Positions 49,272-56,391 of a stretch of 64,000 nt of DNA are shown here, piece by piece. The stretch comes from Achromobacter xylosoxidans (GTDB lineage Bacteria > Pseudomonadota > Gammaproteobacteria > Burkholderiales > Burkholderiaceae_B): assembly GCF_001457475.1 (NCBI RefSeq), contig NZ_LN831029.1, positions 2,480,001 through 2,544,000 of the forward strand, read 5' to 3'. Position numbers and translations under genes: made by a program. Every line of letters starts with the position of its first letter. Position 1 is the stretch's first letter. The notes under the pieces are model-generated. The model was not told the DNA's origin and did not search any database. It saw nothing but the letters and a program-made list of their open reading frames with translations.

Positions 49272-50162
49272 ATGAAAAAACAAAATCACATTGACGGTCC
49301 ACAAAATGGACCTGATGAAAAAACAGGCGGAGACGTGACGGAGACCTCATCCCAGGTCGGTGGCGCCCAGGCGATATCCCGCGCAATGCTGGTGCTGCGC
49401 GCGGTGTCGCGCACCCGCGGCGAAGGCGCGGGCCTGCTGGCGTTGACGCGCGACACGGGCATGAGCAAGCCCACCGTGCACCGCATCCTGGCCGCGCTGG
49501 CCGCCGAAGGCATGGTCGAGCAGGACCTCGCCAGCCGCCGTTACTTTCTCGGGCCCGAATGCCACGTGCTGGGCAACATCGCCAGCGAGCGCTTCGGCAT
49601 CAACCGGCTGGCCGCGCCGGTGGTAGCGCGGCTGGCCCACGAATGCGGTGATTCCGCCTTCTTTTCGCTGCGCCGCGACGTGTTCGCGGTCTGCGTGCTG
49701 CGCGAGGACGGCGACTACCCGCTCAAGACCCACGTGCTGTTGCCCGGCGATCGCCATCCGCTGGGCATCGGCGCCGGCAGCCTGGCCATCCTGGCGGCGC
49801 TGCCCGACGACGAGGTCGACGCCTGCCTGCAGGCCAATGCCGGCCTGATAGAACGGCGCTATCCGCATTACTCCGTGCCGCTGATCCGCACGCTGGTCGA
49901 TGAGGTGCGAGAACAGGGCTATGCCGTGAACCGCGGCTTGGTGGTGCCGGGTTCGTGGGGCATCGGCATGCCGCTGCGCGACGAGCAGGGCCATGTGCTG
50001 GGCGCGCTCAGCATCGCCGCGGTCGAATCGCGCATGGACGAAGAAAGGCAGTTCCAGCTGGCCAAGCTGTTGTCACGCGAGGCCAAACGCCTGCTTGCGC
50101 AGGCCAACCCGGCAGGCCGCGAGGCGCGGGCGCGCCCGCCGGCCGCCAAGCCCAAGCCCTGA
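49272..50162 (+). CDS. IclR-family transcriptional regulator
   Basis: Up to 296 residues. The winged helix (GLLALTRDTGMSKPTVHRILAALAAEGMVEQDLASRRYFLG) and the IclR ligand domain (HECGDSAFFSLRRDVFAVCVL, then HPLGIGAGSLAILAALP) are clear. The start is uncertain: ATG 49272 puts the operator at 49296-49312 inside the gene, while GTG 49335, in frame 21 codons later and preceded by GGCGGAG, leaves both operators upstream and gives a normal-length protein of 275 residues. It probably controls both the TRAP operon and the thiolase operon that follows 44 bases downstream. Confidence 0.92.
   Translation: MKKQNHIDGPQNGPDEKTGGDVTETSSQVGGAQAISRAMLVLRAVSRTRGEGAGLLALTRDTGMSKPTVHRILAALAAEGMVEQDLASRRYFLGPECHVLGNIASERFGINRLAAPVVARLAHECGDSAFFSLRRDVFAVCVLREDGDYPLKTHVLLPGDRHPLGIGAGSLAILAALPDDEVDACLQANAGLIERRYPHYSVPLIRTLVDEVREQGYAVNRGLVVPGSWGIGMPLRDEQGHVLGALSIAAVESRMDEERQFQLAKLLSREAKRLLAQANPAGREARARPPAAKPKP
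49296..49312 (+). promoter_or_regulatory. IclR-type operator 2
   Basis: GGTCCA-CAAAA-TGGACC, 17 bp, same outer bases and length as GGTCCATTATATGGACC at 49187-49203. The centres are 109 bp apart, about ten helical turns, compatible with looping by an IclR tetramer. Confidence 0.65.
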
Positions 50163-50206
50163 TCCGCCATGCCGGCGGGGCGGGGCTGCCAACAGAGGAG
50201 ACAGCA

Positions 50207-51379
50207 ATGAGCAAGCGTGCCGTCATCGTGGGGTGGTCGCACATCCCATTCGGCAAACTCGACGACCCCGACACCGAAAGCCTGATGGCGCGGGTATCCG
50301 GCGCCGCGCTGGAGCACGCGGGCGTGAGTCCGCAGGCCGTGGACGGCATCTATGCCGGCGTCATGAACAGCGGTTTCCAGAAGCAGGATTTCCAGGCCGC
50401 GCTGGTGGCCCTGGCCGATCCGGCATTGGCCCATGTGCCGGCAACCAGGCTGGAGAACGCCTGCGCCACGGGGTCGGCCGCGCTGTACGCGGCCATGGAT
50501 TTCATCGAGGCCGGGCGCGGCCGCGTGGCGCTGGTGGTGGGCGCCGAGAAAATGACCGCCCGCTCCACCGAGGACACCGGCGATATCCTGCTCAATGCCA
50601 GCTACCGCAAGGAAGAAGCCACGCTGCCGGGCGGCTTTGCCGGCGTGTTCAGCCGTATCGCCACGGCCTATTTCGAGCGCCATGGCGACCACGGCGAGGC
50701 GCTGGCCCGCATCGCCGCCAAGAACCACGCCAACGCGCTGGACAATCCCTATGCGCAGATCCGCAAGGACCTGGGCTTCGAGTTCTGCAATACCGTTTCC
50801 GAAAAAAATCCCTATGTGGCGGCGCCGCTGCGGCGCACCGATTGCTCGCCCATTTCCGACGGCGCGGCGGCGCTGGTGCTGGCCGACGCGGAAACGGCGG
50901 CGGACCTGCGCCGCGCCATCGGCTTTCGCGCGCGGCGCCACGTCAATGACTTCCTGCCGCTGAGCCGGCGCGATCCCATCGCCTTCGAGGGCGCGGCGCG
51001 GGCCTGGCGCGAGGCCTTGGCCGAGGCCGGCGCGACCCTGGACGATTTGAGCCTGGTGGAGACGCACGACTGCTTCACCATCGCCGAATTGATCGAGTAC
51101 GAGGCCATGGGCCTGGCGCCGCGCGGCCATGGCGTGCGGGCATTGCGCGAAGGCTGGGTGCAGAAGGGCGGGCGCCTGCCCGTCAACCCGTCGGGCGGAC
51201 TCAAGGCCAAGGGCCATCCGGTGGGCGCCACCGGCGTGTCGCAGCACGTCATGGCGTGCCTGCAACTGGCCGGCGAGGCGGGCGCCATGCAGGTGCCGGA
51301 CGCGACGCTGGCCGGCGTCTTCAACATGGGCGGCGCGGCCGTGGCCAACTACGTCAGCATCCTGGAGCGCGTCAAATGA
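50207..51379 (+). CDS. Thiolase-superfamily acyltransferase (acetyl-CoA acetyltransferase/SCP-x-like)
   Basis: 390 residues. The nucleophilic cysteine is in RLENACATGSAALYAAMDF, and ETHDCFTIAELIEYEAMG and GGLKAKGHPVGATG carry the expected histidines and second-cysteine region. It resembles the long SCP-x/lipid-transfer-type thiolases more than FadA. It may cleave a beta-keto acyl-CoA or act as a condensing enzyme. GAGGAGACAGCA precedes the ATG. It shares an ATGA overlap with the CoA ligase gene. Confidence 0.9.
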   Translation: MSKRAVIVGWSHIPFGKLDDPDTESLMARVSGAALEHAGVSPQAVDGIYAGVMNSGFQKQDFQAALVALADPALAHVPATRLENACATGSAALYAAMDFIEAGRGRVALVVGAEKMTARSTEDTGDILLNASYRKEEATLPGGFAGVFSRIATAYFERHGDHGEALARIAAKNHANALDNPYAQIRKDLGFEFCNTVSEKNPYVAAPLRRTDCSPISDGAAALVLADAETAADLRRAIGFRARRHVNDFLPLSRRDPIAFEGAARAWREALAEAGATLDDLSLVETHDCFTIAELIEYEAMGLAPRGHGVRALREGWVQKGGRLPVNPSGGLKAKGHPVGATGVSQHVMACLQLAGEAGAMQVPDATLAGVFNMGGAAVANYVSILERVK

Positions 51380-53007
51380 GCGGCCCGTTGCAGCAGGTCG
51401 CGGCGCCGCCCGGCGGCGTGGCGCCGGTATCGCGGCGGGTGATGAACCTGGCGCATTTCCTGGTGCAGGCGGCGCGCCGCCATCCGGCGCGCGCCGCGCT
51501 GGTCTGCGGCCAGGCGCGCCTGAGCTGGCGCGAGCTGGACGCGCGCACCGCCGCGCTGGCGCGGGCGCTGGCCGAGCACGGGGTGGGCAAGGGCGACCGG
51601 GTGCTGGTCCACGCGCGCAACAGCTTCGCGTTCGCCGAAACTCTGTTTGCCGTGTTGCGGCTGGGCGCGGTCTGGGTGCCGACCAACTGCCGCATTTCAC
51701 CGGACGAGGCCGTCTACCTGGCGCGGGCGGCCGGGGTCAAGGCCTTCCTGTGCGAGGGCCAGTCGCCGGCGCACGCCGCGGCGGTGGCGCAGGCCATGCC
51801 GGACCTGGCCCTGCTGGCGCGACTGGGCCCGGGCGAGTTCGGCGCGGCCGACACCGCCTCCCTGATCGATGCGCGCCTGCAGGACGCGCCGGCGGCCTGC
51901 GTCGACGTGGACTACGACGACCCCTGCTGGTTCTTCTTCACTTCCGGCACCACCGGCCATCCGAAGGCGGCGGTGCTGACGCATGGCCAGATGGCCTTCG
52001 TGCTGACCAATCACCTGTGCGACCTGATGCCGGGCACCACCGAACACGACGTCAGCCTGGTGGTGGCGCCCTTGTCGCATGGCGCGGGCATCCATTTCCT
52101 GACCCAGGTGGCGCGCGCGGCCGCCACCGTGCTGCCGGAGGGCGAGCGCTTCGACCCGGAAGAGGCCTGGCGCCTGGTGCAGGCGCACCGGGTGACCAAC
52201 ATGTTCACCGTGCCGACCATCGTCAAGCTGCTGGTCGAGCATCCGGCGGTGGACGCCTTCGACCACACCAGCCTGCGCTATGTGATCTACGCCGGCGCGC
52301 CGATGTACCGCGAAGACCAGAAGCGCGCGCTGGCCAAGCTGGGCCGTGTGCTGGTGCAGTACTTCGGGCTGGGCGAGGTCACCGGCAACATCACCGTGCT
52401 GCCGCCGGCGCAGCACCATGACGGCGACGGCCCCGAGGCGCGCGTGGGGACCTGCGGCTACGAGCGCATCGGCATGCAGGTCAGCATCCAGGACGAGGCC
52501 GGCAACCCGCTGCCGGCGGGCCGGACCGGGGAGATCTGCGTCTGCGGGCCGGCGGTGTTCGCCGGCTACTACGACAACCCGGCCGCCAACGCCAAGGCCT
52601 TCCGCAACGGCTGGTTCCGCACCGGCGACCTGGGCTACCAGGACGACGCGGGGTATCTCTACATCACTGGCCGCGAATCCGATATGTACATCTCGGGCGG
52701 CTCCAATATCTATCCGCGCGAGGTCGAGGAAAAGGTGCTGGCGCATCCGGCGATCGCGGAGGCGGCCGTGCTGGGGGTGCCGGACCCGGTGTGGGGCGAG
52801 GTGGGGGTGATGGTGTGCGTGCTGCGACCCGGCGAGACACTGGAAGAGGAGGCCCTGCTGGCCTGGCTCGGATCGCGCATGGCGCGCTACAAGCTGCCGC
52901 GCCAGGTGTTCTTCTGGGATGCGCTGCCGCGGTCGGGCTACGGCAAGATCACCAAGAAGCTGGTGCGCGAGGCCCTGCGCGAGCGGGGCTGCCTGGCGCC
53001 TGCCTAG
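51376..53007 (+). CDS. AMP-forming acyl-CoA synthetase, long/medium-chain type
   Basis: 543 residues of the ANL superfamily: FFTSGTTGHPKAAVLTHGQM, YFGLGEVTGNITVLPP, GWFRTGDLGYQDDAGYLYITGRESDMYISGGSNIYPREVE and the catalytic lysine in RSGYGKITKKLVRE are all intact. It activates an imported acid to its CoA ester for the thiolase. The ATG at 51376 overlaps the thiolase stop. Confidence 0.93.
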   Translation: MSGPLQQVAAPPGGVAPVSRRVMNLAHFLVQAARRHPARAALVCGQARLSWRELDARTAALARALAEHGVGKGDRVLVHARNSFAFAETLFAVLRLGAVWVPTNCRISPDEAVYLARAAGVKAFLCEGQSPAHAAAVAQAMPDLALLARLGPGEFGAADTASLIDARLQDAPAACVDVDYDDPCWFFFTSGTTGHPKAAVLTHGQMAFVLTNHLCDLMPGTTEHDVSLVVAPLSHGAGIHFLTQVARAAATVLPEGERFDPEEAWRLVQAHRVTNMFTVPTIVKLLVEHPAVDAFDHTSLRYVIYAGAPMYREDQKRALAKLGRVLVQYFGLGEVTGNITVLPPAQHHDGDGPEARVGTCGYERIGMQVSIQDEAGNPLPAGRTGEICVCGPAVFAGYYDNPAANAKAFRNGWFRTGDLGYQDDAGYLYITGRESDMYISGGSNIYPREVEEKVLAHPAIAEAAVLGVPDPVWGEVGVMVCVLRPGETLEEEALLAWLGSRMARYKLPRQVFFWDALPRSGYGKITKKLVREALRERGCLAPA

Positions 53008-53091
53008 GAAACGGGGCCGCCGCGCGGCGGCCGCGCAAGAGGGTGCGGACATCGCGAACACATCGCGAGCACACAACGAGGAGACCGAGTC

Positions 53092-53856
53092 ATGGATGGA
53101 GCGCAGGAAGCGGTGCTGGTCACGGGAGGCGCGTCGGGCATTGGCCTGGCCGTCGCGCGTGGCCTGCTGGGCGCGGGACGCCGGGTGCTGGTGGCCGACG
53201 TGTCGCAGGAACGACTGGACGAGGTGCGAGGCCTGGCGCCGGCGGATCGGCTGGGCTGCGTGCGGATGGATGTGTCCGACGAGGCGCAGGTGAGCGAGGC
53301 GATCGCGAGGCTGGAGTCCGACTTCGGGCCGATCGCCGGGCTGGTCAATTCGGCGGGTATCGGCCGCGACGTGCCGTTCCTGGAGACCGACGCGGCGTTG
53401 CTGCGGCGGATCCTGGAAGTGAACCTGGTGGGGTCGTTCGTGGTGGCGCGCGAGGCGGCCCGGCGCATGCGCGATCGCGGCCGCGGGTCGATCGTGAACA
53501 TCGCGTCCGTGTCGGGCATCCGCGGCAACGCGGGCCGGGCGGCGTACGGGGCTTCCAAGGGAGGCGTGGTGACGCTGACCCGGGTGATGGCGGTGGAGCT
53601 GGCCGCCTACGGCATCCGCGTGAACGCGGTCGCGCCCGGGCCGATCGAGACGCCGCTGGTGAGCCAGATGCACACGGATGAGGCGCGCGCGGCCTGGCGT
53701 CGGGTGGTGCCGCAGCATCGCTACGCGGCGCCGGAGGAACTGAACGGCACCATCGGCTGGCTGCTGGACGAGTCGCAGTCCAGCTACGTGACCGGGCAGG
53801 TGATCTGTGTGGACGGCGGCTTCACCGCGGCGGGCATGCTGCCGGCGGTGCATTGA
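53092..53856 (+). CDS. Short-chain dehydrogenase/reductase, 3-hydroxyacyl type
   Basis: 254 residues: TGGASGIGLAVARGLL, NSAGIGRDVPF, NIASVSGIRGNAGRAAYGASKGG with serine and Y-x3-K, and SSYVTGQVICVDGGFTAAG. GAGGAGACC lies before the ATG. It sits 84 bases after the ligase gene and probably belongs to the same operon, supplying a keto/hydroxy interconversion. Confidence 0.92.
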   Translation: MDGAQEAVLVTGGASGIGLAVARGLLGAGRRVLVADVSQERLDEVRGLAPADRLGCVRMDVSDEAQVSEAIARLESDFGPIAGLVNSAGIGRDVPFLETDAALLRRILEVNLVGSFVVAREAARRMRDRGRGSIVNIASVSGIRGNAGRAAYGASKGGVVTLTRVMAVELAAYGIRVNAVAPGPIETPLVSQMHTDEARAAWRRVVPQHRYAAPEELNGTIGWLLDESQSSYVTGQVICVDGGFTAAGMLPAVH

Positions 53857-53914
53857 CGCCCGCGTTTTCAGCTTTCATTCCCATCTTGCGCCACAAGCGC
53901 ACGGAGTGCACATC

Positions 53915-54478
53915 ATGCGAACCACCACCGTGGATCGTTCGTTGCGGGGATCACCGGTATTGCCCCGCCCCAGGACGCTGATACACCCGGGAGCCTTCAA
54001 CCCGGTCCGGATACACAGCCGCTGCGCGCGGCGCGGCCGCCATGTCCGGCTGGCGCTGCAGCCCGGCGCCAGCCTGTTCGAGGCGCTGGTCAATGGCCTG
54101 GCGCCGCTGGGCGTGGAGAACGCCTCGATGACGCTGCTGAGCGGCGAATTCAGCCATCTCGACTACTGCACCGCGCCGCCGGACCCGGCGCATCTGCGGG
54201 TGGTGGCGTACACCGCGCCGATCGCGGCGGGCGCGGCCACGCTGATCTTCGGCAACGCCACGCTGGGCAAGGGCGACAACGGCGAGCCGCTGGTGCACTG
54301 TCACGCGGCGTTTTGCGATCAGGGCGGGGCGCTGCTGGGCGGGCACCTGATCCCGCAGACCACGATCGTGGGCGCGGCGCCGGTGACGGTGCTGGTGACG
54401 GCGCTGGAAGGCTTCGAACTGCGCGCCACTTATGACGCCGAAACCAATTTGCGGCTACTGCAGCCGCGGGAGATCTGA
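53915..54478 (+). CDS. PPC-domain (DUF296) protein, longer paralogue
   Basis: 187 residues. The N-terminus is polar and arginine-rich (RTTTVDRSLRGSPVLPRPRTLIHPGAFNPVRI). The core shows the PPC/PCC fold marks: LQPGASLFEALVNGLAPLGVENASMTLLSGEFS, then GEPLVHCHAAFCDQGGALLGGHLIP, where histidines and cysteines could hold a metal. Bacterial PPC proteins lack the AT-hook of plants; their role is unknown. A second PPC gene starts 2 bases after its stop. Placement after acyl-CoA enzymes suggests a metabolic, not DNA-binding, role, which is inference. Confidence 0.78.
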   Translation: MRTTTVDRSLRGSPVLPRPRTLIHPGAFNPVRIHSRCARRGRHVRLALQPGASLFEALVNGLAPLGVENASMTLLSGEFSHLDYCTAPPDPAHLRVVAYTAPIAAGAATLIFGNATLGKGDNGEPLVHCHAAFCDQGGALLGGHLIPQTTIVGAAPVTVLVTALEGFELRATYDAETNLRLLQPREI

Positions 54479-54480
54479 CG

Positions 54481-54873
54481 ATGATGCCGGCCGAGGTCGA
54501 AAGCGGAAGCATGGGGCGGGTGGCGTATGCGCGCATCGGGCCCAACGAGGATCTGGTGCAGGGGGTGGAGAAGCTGTGCCTGGCGGAGGGGTTTCGCAAC
54601 GCCTTCGTGCGCGGCGCGCTTGGGAGCCTGGTGGATGCCTGCCTGTATGCGCGCGGCGGGGAGGTGCGGCAGCTGGAGGGGCCGGCGGTGGAGATCGTGA
54701 GCCTGGCGGGAGAGGTGCGCGCGCAGGCGGACGGGTCGGTGGTGGCCTCGCTGTCGGGGGTGGTGGCGGACCCGGCGGGGCGGGTGCACGGCGGGGTGTT
54801 CGTCCCGGGGGCGAACCCTGTCTGCATGACGTTCGAGGTGACGTTGGAGGAGTGGCTGCCGGACGGCGGCTGA
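54481..54873 (+). CDS. PPC-domain (DUF296) protein, shorter paralogue
   Basis: 130 residues. MGRVAYARIGPNEDLVQGVEKLCLAEGFRNAFVRGALGSLVDACLYA matches the N-terminal half of PPC domains, and GRVHGGVFVPGANPVCMTFEVTLEEWLP the C-terminal half with GG-x-F-x-PG. It follows the longer paralogue by 2 bases with GGGAGATC as ribosome-binding site, so the two are translated together and may form mixed trimers. The histidine/cysteine motif HCHAAFC of the first copy is replaced by a lone histidine in GRVHGG here. Confidence 0.8.
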   Translation: MMPAEVESGSMGRVAYARIGPNEDLVQGVEKLCLAEGFRNAFVRGALGSLVDACLYARGGEVRQLEGPAVEIVSLAGEVRAQADGSVVASLSGVVADPAGRVHGGVFVPGANPVCMTFEVTLEEWLPDGG

Positions 54874-54947
54874 GGCGCGGGCGGGTGAGGCGCGATGCGG
54901 CGGCCGGGACGGATACACTTGGCCACCCATGCGCCAAGGAAAATGAC

Positions 54948-55292
54948 ATGAAACGCACCCTGTCGGCCGGCATCAGACTGGCCCTTGCGGCCTGCCTGAT
55001 CTTCGCCGCGCTGTTTGTCGTCATCGGCGGCTGGACCACGGGCTATTCGTTGGAAAGCGTGATCTGGCTCGCGCTGACCGGCGCCATCTTCGGCGCGATC
55101 GGGGCGCCGGCCATCGAGCCGAAAGCGTTCCGCTATCCGGCGCTGTGGCAGGTCGGCTGCGCCGTGGCGGGATGCCTGCTGGTCGCGGCCCTGCTCGGCG
55201 CCGGCATCGACGGCTACCTGCTGGCCGTCGCGCTGGGCGTCCTGCTCGGCTATCTCGCGCCGTACTGGATCACGCGCGTCACGGGCCCTTGA
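54948..55292 (+). CDS. Small membrane protein of unknown function
   Basis: 114 residues with about four hydrophobic segments: LALAACLIFAALFVVIGGW, VIWLALTGAIFGAIGAPAI, ALWQVGCAVAGCLLVAALLGAGI and LLAVALGVLLGYLAPYWI. CAAGGAAAATGAC gives a good ribosome-binding site before ATG 54948. I do not recognise a family. It ends by overlapping the convergent LysR gene by 14 bases. Confidence 0.75.
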   Translation: MKRTLSAGIRLALAACLIFAALFVVIGGWTTGYSLESVIWLALTGAIFGAIGAPAIEPKAFRYPALWQVGCAVAGCLLVAALLGAGIDGYLLAVALGVLLGYLAPYWITRVTGP

Positions 55293-56241
55293 CCGGCCCT
55301 GGCCGCGGCCGCGCCGCCGGCTGCTTCGCGCGAAATCCGGCAAAGCCGCTCCAGCACTGCTGCGTGTAGCTGTAGAGCGCGTCCTGCGCCTTCAGCGGGC
55401 TGCGGCCGGCCAGCCGCGCGAGGACGTAGTGGCCCTGGCGCTGGGGATCGGGCGGCAGCGGTACTTCCACGAGCTGGCCGGCCTGCTGTTCCTGGCGGGT
55501 GACGCAGATGACGCCCAGCAGCAGGGTGTCGGTGGCGAGGGCCAGGCGGACCAGCGGGTCGAGATTCTCGCAGCGCACGCTGACCATCTGTTCGGGCGCG
55601 CCGGCGGCGCCCAGGGTTTCGGCCAGGCGCAGCGCGACCTCGGGACTGAGGGTACTGGAGGCGACCGGGTATTGGCGGATGTGCTCGATGGCGGGGCGGC
55701 GGTGGGCCAGGATGGGATGACCCTTGCGGCAGACCATGCCGGCGCGCAGGGGGGCGAGGGGGCGGGTTTCGATGTCGGCGGCGCCATGGAGCATGCGGGC
55801 GTCGCAAACCATGGCGTCGATGCGTTCGGCGCGCAGCAGGTCGACCAGGGCGGCCGTGGTGCCCAGTTCGGCGGCCACGCGCACCTGTGGGTAATGGGTG
55901 GCCATGTGGGCCAGGAAGGGCGTGAGCAGCAGCGAGGCGGGCGTGGGACTCAGCCCGATCGAAAGCGCGCCGGATTCGCCGCCGGCCAGGGTCTTGAGTT
56001 CGCGGCGCAGTTCGGCTTCCTCGTAGCGCATGCGGCGGGCGCGTTCGGCGACGCAGGCGCCGTAGGGCGTCAGGCGCACCTGGCGGGTGCCGCGGTCCAG
56101 CAACGGCAGGCCAAGCTCGGCCTCCAGCGCCTGGATGCTGCGGCTGAGCGCGGGCTGCGACAGGTTGACCTTGTCGGCGGCGCGCGAAAAGGTGCCGTGT
56201 TCGACCACGGCGAGCAGGTGCTTGAGTTTCTGGAAGTCCAT
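55279..56241 (-). CDS. LysR-family transcriptional regulator, divergent from the penicillin acylase gene
   Basis: 320 residues. Winged helix: FSRAADKVNLSQPALSRSIQALEAELGLPLLDRGTRQVRLTPYG. The ligand domain includes LSIGLSPTPASLLLTPFLAHMATHYPQVRVAAELGTTAALVDLL. The C-terminal tail is unusually basic and proline-rich (RAKQPAARPRPGPVKGP). It is divergent from pac over 150 AT-rich bases and is its likely regulator, which would be unlike E. coli pac, where no such adjacent LysR gene is known to me. Confidence 0.9.
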   Translation of the reverse strand: MDFQKLKHLLAVVEHGTFSRAADKVNLSQPALSRSIQALEAELGLPLLDRGTRQVRLTPYGACVAERARRMRYEEAELRRELKTLAGGESGALSIGLSPTPASLLLTPFLAHMATHYPQVRVAAELGTTAALVDLLRAERIDAMVCDARMLHGAADIETRPLAPLRAGMVCRKGHPILAHRRPAIEHIRQYPVASSTLSPEVALRLAETLGAAGAPEQMVSVRCENLDPLVRLALATDTLLLGVICVTRQEQQAGQLVEVPLPPDPQRQGHYVLARLAGRSPLKAQDALYSYTQQCWSGFAGFRAKQPAARPRPGPVKGP

Positions 56242-56252
56242 GTTCCAACCGC

Positions 56253-56277
56253 ATGAATTGTATGAATTAAATGCATT
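56253..56277. promoter_or_regulatory. 9-bp-spaced direct repeats in the LysR/pac intergenic region
   Basis: ATGAATT at 56253 and 56262 and the variant ATGCATT at 56271, exactly 9 bases apart. They lie 12-36 bases upstream of the LysR start and in the promoter region shared with the acylase gene; a TATAGAT element follows at about 56284. Probably a regulator binding array or AT-rich promoter. Confidence 0.45.
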
Positions 56278-56391
56278 GGAATTATAGATAGCGGCTCCGT
56301 ATCATGGTCCGCGGACGGCGCCCGGCAGAGGCGCCGCCATCGCCCGCGGCAGGCTCGCGGCGCGGTCCCATTCGATACGGAGACAGATTCA

